64,000 bases of DNA from assembly GCA_903926465.1 (NCBI GenBank), contig CAIYJE010000131.1, forward strand, positions 1 through 64,000, read 5' to 3'. Every line of letters begins with the position of its first letter. Position 1 is the first letter of the stretch. The notes below the pieces were generated by a model. The model worked only from the letters and a program-made list of their open reading frames with translations, was not told the origin of the DNA and did no database searches. The position numbers and the translations under genes are program-made. This document shows, in pieces, positions 8,008-15,753 of this stretch. This stretch comes from an uncultured Planctomycetales bacterium (GTDB taxonomy: Bacteria; Planctomycetota; Planctomycetia; Isosphaerales; Isosphaeraceae).

Positions 8008-8919
8008 ATGTCTCAGGGTTCGTCGATTGCGGTTGGTCTGATTTTGGTTGGCTTCGCCGTGGCGGGAGTTATTCCTGCTCATGCGCAGGCTCCGGCCGAT
8101 GCGGGAAAAGCGGCTGCGGTTGCCACGGCCCATGATCTGGTCTATACCCGTGTGGCCGACCAAGACCTGAAGCTGGATCTGGCCTGGCCAGAAGCGGGAA
8201 CCGGTCCGTTTCCGGCCATTTTTGTGATTCACGGTGGGGCCTGGCGGGCCGGTGACAAGGCTCAGCATCGAGACTTGCTGGATCGGTTTGCCCGCCGTGG
8301 TTATGTGGCGATATCGCCTCAGTACCGCTTTTGTCCCAAGGATGTTTTTCCGGCGCAGGTCTACGATGTGAAGGCGGCCGTTCGCTGGCTGAAAGCGCAC
8401 GCGGCCGAGTACCGGGTCGATCCCGATCGCATTGGGGCCATGGGATTTTCGGCCGGCGGCCACCTGGCGCTGATGCTTGGCCTGACCGATTCCGACGATG
8501 GGTTTGATAAAGACACCCCGGCCGGTGAGGCCAGCACTCAGGTTCAGGCGGTGGTCAATTATTTCGGTCCCACCGATCTGACCGCCAAGGATATTCCCAT
8601 CATCTCGCGGCCGCTGCTTCGAGATTTTCTTGGCGGCTCTGCCGAGGAGAAGCCGGAACTGGCGCTCCAGGCCTCGCCCTTGAATTATGTGAGTTCCGAT
8701 GACCCCCCGGTGCTAACCTTTCAGGGCACCCGAGATCCGCTCGTTCCCTTCAGCCAGGCCTTGAAGCTGGCCGAGGCCATCACGGTCGCGCGTGGCAAGG
8801 GCCGGGTAGAGCTGTTGCTGGGGGGCGGTCATGGTAATGACTGGGGAACGCCTGAAATTGAACGAACCTTTGAACAGACCCTGGCCTTTTTTGATTCGAT
8901 CTTGAAACGGCCAGGCTGA
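8008..8919 (+). CDS. Secreted alpha/beta hydrolase (esterase/lipase-like)
   Basis: The ~303-residue product begins with a signal peptide (hydrophobic core ILVGFAVAGVIPAHA), so it is probably exported. The alpha/beta-hydrolase core is complete: oxyanion-hole HGGAW, nucleophile elbow GFSAGG with the active serine, acid in GTRDPLVP and histidine in GGGHGNDWG. The layout matches the BD-FAE/Aes type of carbohydrate-ester or carboxyl-ester hydrolases common in planctomycetes. ATG 8008 is preferred over the GTG at 7990 because GGGGAGG sits 9 bases upstream of it. The natural ester is unknown. Next on the strand, after ~290 bases, is another exported protein gene. Confidence 0.9.
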   Translation: MSQGSSIAVGLILVGFAVAGVIPAHAQAPADAGKAAAVATAHDLVYTRVADQDLKLDLAWPEAGTGPFPAIFVIHGGAWRAGDKAQHRDLLDRFARRGYVAISPQYRFCPKDVFPAQVYDVKAAVRWLKAHAAEYRVDPDRIGAMGFSAGGHLALMLGLTDSDDGFDKDTPAGEASTQVQAVVNYFGPTDLTAKDIPIISRPLLRDFLGGSAEEKPELALQASPLNYVSSDDPPVLTFQGTRDPLVPFSQALKLAEAITVARGKGRVELLLGGGHGNDWGTPEIERTFEQTLAFFDSILKRPG

Positions 8920-9210
8920 TTCAAGGCCCTGACGTTTTGGCTGGCCCCTGGTCTGGGGTTCCAAAGGCCTTTGCGGGCCCAGAACCCCAGCGGTCTCAGC
9001 AGGGGGTGGGATCTCGCCGCGGTCAGGGATCCCAATGCGATGCTCCCTGGCGTAGTCGTCTTGGCTGCCGTGTACCAACACCGTGGCGGACTCCCCTGGG
9101 ATCACAGAGGTATTCGTGTCAGAATATCGTATGGTAGGCGGGTTGCACATCCGCCCCCCCCGTCTGCGGGTGCCCAGTTTACTCACGACCTCGAAACAGC
9201 GAGACGCCCG

Positions 9211-10314
9211 ATGAACAGTGGCCTGCGCCCTGGGAATCTTCTGCTCAAATTTGGAAGCGGTTTCCTTGCCCTGACCAGCTTCGCCGGCCATTCCTGGGCC
9301 CAGGCCACTCCGGCTGTTGCCCAGGTGAGCGTGAGCCAGGGGGAAACGATCGACGCGATCAACGCCGACTACCTCAAATCCCTGGACGCCCTTGAAGTCC
9401 AGCGCATGGGTCGGCTTGCCAAGCTGGCCGAGAACGCGCAGGGAGAGGTTTCTGAGAAGGCGTACATTGCGCTCTTTCAAGCAGCCCTGAGCAGTGGGCA
9501 TTATCAGGCAGCCGAGCCGTCTGCCGAGCGATTGATCAAGACCGGCCACTCCTCCAGCACCATCCGATACCTTGCCGAGGTAACCAATATCCTCTCCGAG
9601 TGTGATCGGGGAGCTTATGATGACTCCCTGACCAGCATCACCCGGGCCATCAAGGCGGCCCAGCAAATTGATCCCAACGAGAAGCAGGCCAGCAGCCTGG
9701 TCTTGCCGCGGAACACGCGGTTGTCAATTCTGGAAACCTATTACCAGAAGCTGGTTCAGGCGGGGCAGTTCGAGGTTGCGCGCAAGGCATTTCAGGCGGT
9801 GTCTGAAGGGTCGCCCGATCCGGCAATTCGCGAATACGCCGCCGGCCGGTTCGATCGCATGGGACGGATTGGCAAACCTGCGCCTGAGATGGTGGGGACC
9901 GATCTCGACAACAAGCCGTTCCGGCTGGCCGACCTGAAGGGGAAGGCTGTACTGATCGTCTTCTGGGCAAGCTGGTGTGTTCCCAGTGGTCCTGAGGCAG
10001 AAATGCTCTTCCAGCTCAACAAGAGCTACAAAGATCAGGGGCTCCAGATTGTTGGGGTGAACCTGGATTCGCTCTCCGACGGCGGTGGCGATCCTGCTGC
10101 CGTGCTCAGCGATATCAAGCGGTTTCTGGTGGAACACAACGTGCCGTTTCCGAACCTGGTGAATGGTGAAGGGGCCGCCGATTACGCCAAGGCGTTTGGC
10201 GTGAGTGATATCCCTGCCAACTTCCTGGTGGGCCGCGATGGCACCATTCAAAACGTTGATATGACGCCAGCCAATATCGACGGTGCCATTCGCAACGCTC
10301 TCAACGTGAAGTGA
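9211..10314 (+). CDS. TlpA-like thioredoxin-fold protein with single active-site cysteine
   Basis: The 367-residue protein has an N-terminal signal sequence (LLLKFGSGFLALTSFAGHSWAQA), a helical region rich in tetratricopeptide-like helices (about 50-215), then a TlpA/AhpC-type thioredoxin domain (about 225-360). The domain shows GKPAPEMVGTDLDNKPFRLADLKGKAVLIVFWASWC, and the cis-proline segment SDIPANFLV. The usual CxxC is CVPS: C256 is present but the second cysteine is Ser259. Family members with CxxC reduce periplasmic disulfides, so this copy is either monothiol or has a different job. The ATG at 9211 directly precedes the signal sequence; the frame is open further upstream without plausible protein. 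Confidence 0.88.
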   Translation: MNSGLRPGNLLLKFGSGFLALTSFAGHSWAQATPAVAQVSVSQGETIDAINADYLKSLDALEVQRMGRLAKLAENAQGEVSEKAYIALFQAALSSGHYQAAEPSAERLIKTGHSSSTIRYLAEVTNILSECDRGAYDDSLTSITRAIKAAQQIDPNEKQASSLVLPRNTRLSILETYYQKLVQAGQFEVARKAFQAVSEGSPDPAIREYAAGRFDRMGRIGKPAPEMVGTDLDNKPFRLADLKGKAVLIVFWASWCVPSGPEAEMLFQLNKSYKDQGLQIVGVNLDSLSDGGGDPAAVLSDIKRFLVEHNVPFPNLVNGEGAADYAKAFGVSDIPANFLVGRDGTIQNVDMTPANIDGAIRNALNVK

Positions 10315-10352
10315 ACAATTCCAAGCGGCTCATAATTGGGTTGCAGATGGGG

Positions 10353-10372
10353 GACAGCCGCCGTCGGCTGTC
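10353..10372. repeat. REP-like 20-bp palindrome, perfect copy
   Basis: Perfect 8-bp arms GACAGCCG and CGGCTGTC around a 4-base loop. Further copies are at 23202-23217, 23246-23265 and 46189-46208, with degenerate ones at 51363-51382 and 61150-61169. Confidence 0.85.
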
Positions 10373-10497
10373 TCTGCTTGGACTGGTACTGACGTGCAAT
10401 CCCATCATGAGCCATCGTAGATGCTTGCGCGTTAAGGGGCTGAGCGAGGCTTGAGCCTCGCCAGCACTGGCTGGTCTGACTCTGGTGGCTGATCAAT

Positions 10498-10548
10498 CGA
10501 ATTGCCCGTCCAACGACCCCGCCATGGGGCTGTCGGGCGGGCAATTCG
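10498..10548. terminator. Hairpin between convergent genes
   Basis: Fourteen-base arms match at 13 positions, with a nested CCCC/GGGG stem. The position between two convergent genes suggests a bidirectional terminator; no long T-run follows, so this is an inference. Confidence 0.45.
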
Positions 10549-10773
10549 CATTTCTCTGCCTGAGACGTTCGCCAGCATTCCGGAATCGGCTTGAGACGGA
10601 CCGGCCTTATCAACCTCACGCGTGAGTTTTGAAGTGGTGCTTTTGAGCCCCGAGTCCGCAAAATCGCGGCGGGCGCGGTTGCCCACTGGAAACCGAATCG
10701 CCCTTGCGGCCTTCCTGGGTGGAGAGGCGGCAAGGGCGACAGGTGGATCTCGAAAATCGACCGGGGTTGAGCG

Positions 10774-11556
10774 TTAGCGTGCGGCTGGTTTGGCGGCGGT
10801 TGCGGTGCCGGCGGCTCCCAGGGAGTCATACAGAGAGAGCAAGAAGCGATGGAATGCGTCGACCACGGCCGGCGTGGTGTGTTGCGAGAGGTATTCCAGG
10901 GCCGGGGTGCCGTAGTCAACCAGCTTGGTTCGGGCCTCGGCCACCTGTCCAACGGGCGCGAAGCCTTGCGTCTTGTACTGCTGGAGGACGGAGGTGAGAG
11001 AGGCCTCGGCCACGGCCTTTTTGTCGCCCAGGTTTCCGTCTACGGGTGGGTCGCTGGGCCAAACCAGTACACCGGCCGCGCTGAAGAAATTGGTGAGTGG
11101 AGTGACGGTGGCCTGGGTTTTGGGGGGCTTGGCGGTATTGGGAACACCCACGCTGGTCAGGCCGGCTTCGGGTCTTCGGGAGACTTCGCTTTCGATGTTA
11201 CGGCGGGTTGAGGGATCAAACCGCTGGTAGAACGAGGTATCCCGGACATTGTTGAGATAGGAGTTGGGATTGCTGGCGGCGTTGGCCGTTCCGGGCATGT
11301 GTTGTCGGATGGAGTAGGCGTAGCTGGCGGCTGCTGAAGACCGGGCATTGATGTTGGACTGTTCCATGTAGCTGCCCATTCCTCCACCGCCCATACCCAT
11401 TCCCCAGCCGAACCCCCATTGGGCCTGGGCTGCCCCGGTTGGTAGCAACAGGACCATGGCAGGTGCCAGGACCCAGAAAGCCGTGCGAACGAGCTTGGGT
11501 AGACTTTCCATGCGGCTGCGAACGAAGGGTTGGGAACGGCGGTTCGGATCGCGCAT
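10774..11556 (-). CDS. Secreted protein of unknown function, Gly/Met-rich N-terminus
   Basis: The 260-residue product has an Arg-rich n-region, a hydrophobic core (AFWVLAPAMVLLLPTGAAQAQ) and a likely signal-peptidase site after AQA. The mature start is a glycine/methionine/tryptophan run (WGFGWGMGMGGGGMG). The C-terminal half, with repeated helices (TSVLQQYKTQGFAPVGQVAEARTKLVDYGTPALEYL), has no recognised domain. I do not recognise the family; similar exported hypotheticals are common in planctomycetes. ATG 11511 (MESLPK) is an equally plausible start. The gene faces the TlpA-like gene across a hairpin-bearing spacer and lies 142 bases downstream of the M48 gene on the same strand. Confidence 0.75.
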   Translation of the reverse strand: MRDPNRRSQPFVRSRMESLPKLVRTAFWVLAPAMVLLLPTGAAQAQWGFGWGMGMGGGGMGSYMEQSNINARSSAAASYAYSIRQHMPGTANAASNPNSYLNNVRDTSFYQRFDPSTRRNIESEVSRRPEAGLTSVGVPNTAKPPKTQATVTPLTNFFSAAGVLVWPSDPPVDGNLGDKKAVAEASLTSVLQQYKTQGFAPVGQVAEARTKLVDYGTPALEYLSQHTTPAVVDAFHRFLLSLYDSLGAAGTATAAKPAAR

Positions 11557-11698
11557 GAGAGAAGTCCCGGCAGAGAAGGGAACAACGGGAGCCCGGTTAG
11601 GTTCCTTGGCGGTTAGCTATTCAATTATAGCTGGGATCTGGCCCAGTACTCAAACGGAAGCCGGATTGGTTGTCGATTTCCGTTCAGACTCACCCGGT

Positions 11699-12862
11699 TC
11701 ACGATCCTGCGCGGTGGAAAATGCTGGGCTCCGGCCGATCGAGCTTGAAGAGTCGGACGTGGAGTTGGGCTTCCAGGGCGGCCACATCGCCCAGCGTCCG
11801 CACGGCAGACTCGGTCTGCGTGCCTGATGCCCGCGTGGGGTAAGCCTGGACGGCCGCAATTCGATCCATCAGGTCGGGATGGGCCGGATCGGTCGGTCCG
11901 TTGTTGCTGGAGAGAATCTGGTGTCTCATGGCGGTGAGCAGCGATTCTGGAAGGTGTCCCCAGAACTGTCTGAACAACGCGTATAGGTTTGGCAGCGCGT
12001 CTGATTTCATCTCATAGGAGCACAAAACCTCACGGAACAGCGGCTGCACCATGGCGGTTTTCACCAGCGCAGAGGCCACGGCGTCTCCGCCGACGATCGA
12101 GGCCGCCAGCCGATCCGCGCGAGATTCTTGGCCGCGAACCACCGGTCCCAGGCATGCGTGACCGATGGCGAGCGAAAGCCTGGACCAGATCCAGAGCGGA
12201 CTGAGTTGCTCCCAGAAGCCGGGAGCCTCGGTTCTTGGCTCCAGCTCCAGATCCAAAGTCTCTACAAACCGGATGGCCCAGGCGGTGCGGGCCGTATCGC
12301 GCCGGGCCAGATGGGCCAGTTCATGCACCAGCACCGCACGCAGTTCCGGCAAGGTGAGCACGTCGATGAGCGGGAGTCCGAGCATCAGTCCCGGTTGGTT
12401 GTTTGAATACCCCTGATCCACCACGCCACAACAGGGAAGATAGGTGAGGTAGATCCGTTTTGGAGGCCGCGTGCCGAGCTTTTTGGATAAAGTCGTGATC
12501 TCGTCGAAGAGCCGAGGTGCCTGGCCGCGTGTGAGGGGCATGCCCAGGTCTTCGGTCGCTTGGTGAACGCGTGTTGGGATCCAAAATCCGCCCAGGGTTC
12601 GGACCACGTCGCGCAGGTTTCGGACATCAATCTCATCCCGAAGCCAGCGAGCCAGCACGGGAAAGATGCCTCCCAGCAGCAGCATCACGCCTGTGAGCAG
12701 TGCGGTGATAACCGGGTAGAGATAGCGCAAGCCATCAAGCACAACGGAACGAGTGGTCAGGCCCAGGCCGGTTGCCTCCAGAGGCGCACTGGTTGGTCTG
12801 TCGCCAAGTTGGGCCGCGTTCCCCGTTTGTTGGTTCGTCCGCACCGATTCCTCAGCCGTCAC
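11699..12862 (-). CDS. M48-family (BlaR1/HtpX-like) membrane metallopeptidase
   Basis: The ~388-residue protein has a membrane helix near residues 50-72 and a zinc metallopeptidase domain with HELAH (180-184) and the third-ligand segment QESRAD (E246, D250), the signature of M48/M56-type gluzincins. A BlaI-family repressor is transcribed divergently 176 bases away, an arrangement typical of BlaR1/MecR1-type sensor proteases that inactivate BlaI. There is no visible penicillin-binding sensor domain; the C-terminus (~300-388) is unassigned. I chose GTG 12862 because the frame's first ~31 codons (to 12955) cross a promoter and palindrome. It probably acts at the inner membrane; the ligand is unknown. 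Confidence 0.85.
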   Translation of the reverse strand: MTAEESVRTNQQTGNAAQLGDRPTSAPLEATGLGLTTRSVVLDGLRYLYPVITALLTGVMLLLGGIFPVLARWLRDEIDVRNLRDVVRTLGGFWIPTRVHQATEDLGMPLTRGQAPRLFDEITTLSKKLGTRPPKRIYLTYLPCCGVVDQGYSNNQPGLMLGLPLIDVLTLPELRAVLVHELAHLARRDTARTAWAIRFVETLDLELEPRTEAPGFWEQLSPLWIWSRLSLAIGHACLGPVVRGQESRADRLAASIVGGDAVASALVKTAMVQPLFREVLCSYEMKSDALPNLYALFRQFWGHLPESLLTAMRHQILSSNNGPTDPAHPDLMDRIAAVQAYPTRASGTQTESAVRTLGDVAALEAQLHVRLFKLDRPEPSIFHRAGS

Positions 12863-12889
12863 TGCGCCGACAGATGTAAAACCTGGGGG

Positions 12890-12918
12890 TTGATATACCC
12901 AGACAATTGTCTTAGGAT
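12890..12918 (+). promoter_or_regulatory. blaI promoter with palindromic operator in its spacer
   Basis: TTGATA (12890-12895) and TAGGAT (12913-12918) are separated by exactly 17 bases. The 3' part of that spacer is the perfect 12-bp palindrome AGACAATTGTCT (12901-12912). A repressor bound there would block RNA polymerase. It sits between the divergent BlaI-type repressor and M48 protease genes, so it is a natural candidate BlaI operator controlling both. The promoter and palindrome are read directly; the regulator match is inferred. Confidence 0.7.
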
Positions 12919-13038
12919 AAAGTATTGTTGAACCTGAGTCGACCCACAGGCTCAAAATGCAGTAGCGATTTTTTTGAGACGGTTGTCCCGGTTTCAGAGC
13001 GTTCGATTCGCGATTTTTTTCCGTTTGTTCGACGAGAC

Positions 13039-13470
13039 ATGGTCATGGCCAAGCGAGCCCCATCGATACCCGATTCCGAGCTCGAGGTTCTCAAGGTTCT
13101 TTGGGACCGAGGGCAGGGGACTGTCCGTGAGGTTCTGGAGACGCTTCGGGAAGCCGGTCGAGACTGGTCTTACGCCACGGTTGCCACCTTGCTAGACCGG
13201 TTGCAGGCGAAAGAGATGGTTGAGAGCGATCGCCGCGACCTGGCGTTTGTGTATCGGCCCAAGATCTCTGAGGGCAAGGTGCGGAACGACCGGGTGAACA
13301 GCTTGCTGACCAAGCTTTATGACGGCCAGCCAGGACTGCTGGTTTTGCATTTGCTCAAATCTCATCCGCTGGAGCCTGGGCAAGCGGATCAGGTCCGGAC
13401 GATTCTTGAAAAGATGGTCCAGGGGAGTTCAGACCCGGAGAGTGAGCCAGACGTCAAGCCGGCCCGTTGA
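13039..13470 (+). CDS. BlaI/MecI-family transcriptional repressor
   Basis: The 143-residue protein has a winged-helix domain: IPDSELEVLKVLWDRGQGTVREVLETL then WSYATVATLLDRLQAKEMVESDRRDLAFVYRP, which matches the DNA-binding half of BlaI/MecI/CopY repressors. The C-terminal half (LTKLYDGQPGLLVLHLLKSHPLEPGQADQV) is the dimerisation region. Members repress target genes and are inactivated by cleavage, usually through a partner membrane metalloprotease; here the divergent M48 gene fits that role. ATG 13039 or 13045 (MAKRAP) are both possible. A sigma70-type promoter containing a palindrome lies ~120 bases upstream, suggesting autoregulation. The signal sensed is not evident, and no beta-lactamase gene is nearby. 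Confidence 0.92.
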   Translation: MVMAKRAPSIPDSELEVLKVLWDRGQGTVREVLETLREAGRDWSYATVATLLDRLQAKEMVESDRRDLAFVYRPKISEGKVRNDRVNSLLTKLYDGQPGLLVLHLLKSHPLEPGQADQVRTILEKMVQGSSDPESEPDVKPAR

Positions 13471-13552
13471 ACCTGAAGCCAATCCGGGTTCTCCGGCATG
13501 CGTGACCACTCATCGTTCGCGGTTTTGAATGCGCCACGCGGAGGTCTTTGTC

Positions 13553-14953
13553 ATGTCGATACCCCATGAACCTTCAGAACCCCAGCTCCTTTGCCGCTGT
13601 GGCGAAAGTTTGAGCCTGGCCGGTGCAACCCCTGGCCGGGTTGGCCGCTGTCCCTCTTGTGGTCGCCGATTTCAGGTGGAAAGTGATCCGTTTCCGGACC
13701 ATGAGCCTGGCCCGGTTGAGGATCAGGAACGTGTTAAGCCTGGCTCAACCTTCTCTCCGGCTGATCCCACCACCGCTCAGAACGATTCCGGCGATTCGCA
13801 GATCCGTTCCGATGCGGGGTATGACCTGGGCCCCGAGCTCGAAGTTCAGCGCACCAAGCCATCGGCCCATAAGAGCTTTCCGACCAGTCCCGAGCCGGAG
13901 CGTGAGGCCCGTTCCCCAGCGTCTGGCACCCATGAGAAGCCAAAGCGCGACCGGGACGCCTGGCGATCGGACGCACCCAGAAAAAAGCCAACGGCTGCGG
14001 TGGAAACCGAGGCGGTGGCCAGTGGCGCAGTGGGGCGCGGTGGTATTCTGCCGTTACCCAGGGAGCGGGAATCCACGCTGCTTGGATCTCTTCGCTATCC
14101 CCTTTGGGACATGCTGGGAATTGCCTGCCCGCTTTTGATTGCTCCGATCATGTCGGTGCTCTCGCTGATTGTGCTGGGTGCCATGCCCATGGTGAACCGT
14201 GGGGGCGAGATGCTGGTGATTGGGCCGATCACGTTCGGATTTGCGATCATCTTTGCCCTGGGGCTTGGCTTTGTGCTCCAGATTTTTGAAGCGGTAATTG
14301 TGGCGTCGGCGCAGGGGGAGGTTCATCATCCCCGCTGGCCCGATCTTGAACTGGCTGCGGCCCTCAGAACCCTGGTGCGCTGGGGGCTTGCCTGGGGACC
14401 GCCGCTGGCGCTGATCTGGTACGGCTTGAAGGCCTTGAATGTGGGTGGTGCGGAAAGTTTGATGGGTCAGCTCTTTCTGGCAGGAATTTATGCCTTGTCT
14501 GGAGCGTTCGCTCTGGTGAGCCTGCTGGCGATGGTCATGCACGAAGACATTGGCGCGGCCTTGCCTCAGACGGTCTTGCCAGCCATGTTTCGGCTGGGCA
14601 CCGGCCTGCTGGGGCCGTTGGGCTTGCTGGTGCTTACGGTGGTGCTAAGCGTGTTGGGCTATGCCATGCTTTTCAGGATGGGCCTGACCCTGGGCCTTGT
14701 GCCCTTACTGCTGGCAACCTGGCTGGCGTGGGTGCTTTTGCTGTTTGCGAGCCTGGTGGTGATGCGGGCCCTGGGCAACGCCTATCAGAGCCGGATCCAG
14801 CAAGTTGGCTGGTTCTACCGGGAACCGAAGCGGGAAACGGTGGCCACCGAGCCACCGCCGCCGATTGAGGCTTCTTCGACGGTGCCGGTTGTGCCACGTG
14901 GTCCTGCGTCGGAGCCAATTCCCGTGGAAGACGATGGCATGGGCGACTGGTGA
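13553..14953 (+). CDS. Zinc-ribbon multi-pass membrane protein of unknown function
   Basis: The 466-residue product starts with a zinc ribbon: two CxC/CxxC-type knuckles (LCRCGESLSL and RCPSCGRRF) within the first ~45 residues. A polar, charged linker follows to about residue 180, then about six membrane helices (for example LLIAPIMSVLSLIVLGAMPM, FAIIFALGLGFVLQIFEAVIV, GLLGPLGLLVLTVVLSVLGYAML). The C-terminus is proline-rich and soluble. This resembles planctomycete DUF4013-like/zinc-ribbon membrane proteins, but I do not recognise a function. ATG 13553 has GGAGG 8 bases upstream, which decides the start over ATG 13529. It follows the BlaI gene by 82 bases and may be co-transcribed with it. 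Confidence 0.8.
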   Translation: MSIPHEPSEPQLLCRCGESLSLAGATPGRVGRCPSCGRRFQVESDPFPDHEPGPVEDQERVKPGSTFSPADPTTAQNDSGDSQIRSDAGYDLGPELEVQRTKPSAHKSFPTSPEPEREARSPASGTHEKPKRDRDAWRSDAPRKKPTAAVETEAVASGAVGRGGILPLPRERESTLLGSLRYPLWDMLGIACPLLIAPIMSVLSLIVLGAMPMVNRGGEMLVIGPITFGFAIIFALGLGFVLQIFEAVIVASAQGEVHHPRWPDLELAAALRTLVRWGLAWGPPLALIWYGLKALNVGGAESLMGQLFLAGIYALSGAFALVSLLAMVMHEDIGAALPQTVLPAMFRLGTGLLGPLGLLVLTVVLSVLGYAMLFRMGLTLGLVPLLLATWLAWVLLLFASLVVMRALGNAYQSRIQQVGWFYREPKRETVATEPPPPIEASSTVPVVPRGPASEPIPVEDDGMGDW

Positions 14954-15086
14954 CGGTTGGCCTGGTTCGCGTTTGCGATCAATAACGCATTGTGGCCCAG
15001 TCGGGTGAACCGCGATCGGTGCCTGCGTCCGTTTTGTGGGCCGATGATCCGGGGTCCAGCCGACCTGGGAACGGTTGCACCGGTCT

Positions 15087-15737
15087 TTATTTTCTGAGCG
15101 CCAGCGGTTCAATGAGCGGAAATTCGGACCAAAGTTGTTCAAGAGACCATGCGTGGATTGGTTGGAAGTGCTGGGCTGCCAGCCTGGCTGAGCCCATGGC
15201 GCATTCTTTCTCAAAGACGTAGTAGCGGTTGTATTGCTCGATGGCGACGTTCAGGGGTTTGAGGTCGATGATGGGCAGAAACTGAGCCCAACGGCGGTTG
15301 AACCGATCTAGGCTGGCCACCAGGTCACGCGCCACGCCGCGCCGCCGCCAGGTGCTGGTTGCCACCGGAGCCCAGCGAAGCGTGGGAGATTCGCAGTCGA
15401 TACAGAGTTTGCCAAGGCTCTGGGTCAGGCAATCCAGGCCGTCATCGGGGCCGGTTGCCAGCCGAGCCCACTGTCGCAACCGCATCTGAACCGGCTCCAG
15501 CAAAATCAATCGCTGACGGCGGCAGTGGGCCCGAACGCTCGCCATCCGATGCTCCAGTTCCTGTCCCCGGCGCGCGTAGGCAGGGGTATCAAACACCCCC
15601 AAGAGCTGACGGATTTCGGGGTCGGTCGCCGTGCTCAGTTCGGGGCCGTCATCGGCCGCTTCGTCACCCATGGGTCTAAGATCCGTGGCCTCGATGCTGT
15701 CGAATGGCCTGCCACGATCGTTGATCGGTGGGGCCAC
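15087..15737 (-). CDS. Conserved-looking hypothetical protein
   Basis: This 216-residue soluble protein has no signal peptide or membrane helix. It is Arg- and Trp-rich in its second half (FNRRWAQFLPIIDLKPLNVAIEQYNRYYVFEKECAMGSARLA) and has a predicted helical body. I do not recognise the family. Its start lies only 16 bases downstream of the stop of the solute-binding lipoprotein gene on the same strand, so the two are very likely one transcript. That linkage hints at a shared role but says nothing about mechanism. Confidence 0.72.
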   Translation of the reverse strand: MAPPINDRGRPFDSIEATDLRPMGDEAADDGPELSTATDPEIRQLLGVFDTPAYARRGQELEHRMASVRAHCRRQRLILLEPVQMRLRQWARLATGPDDGLDCLTQSLGKLCIDCESPTLRWAPVATSTWRRRGVARDLVASLDRFNRRWAQFLPIIDLKPLNVAIEQYNRYYVFEKECAMGSARLAAQHFQPIHAWSLEQLWSEFPLIEPLALRK

Positions 15738-15753
15738 GTCTCAGATCGGAACA

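Larger units (their letters stand above)
10315..10773. other. Convergent intergenic region with two palindromes
   Basis: This spacer lies between the convergent TlpA-like and secreted-hypothetical genes. It holds a GACAGCCG-CCGT-CGGCTGTC palindrome (10353-10372) and a larger hairpin whose arms CGAATTGCCCG and CGGGCAATTCG span 10498-10548 with an inner CCCCGCCATGGGG stem. The larger hairpin could terminate transcription from both sides although no strong T-run follows. No coding region was seen. Confidence 0.6.

Noticed and set aside
12863-12955. Upstream extension of the M48 protease frame
   Set aside because: These codons overlap the palindrome and promoter region, and the extension has no hydrophobic or conserved character.
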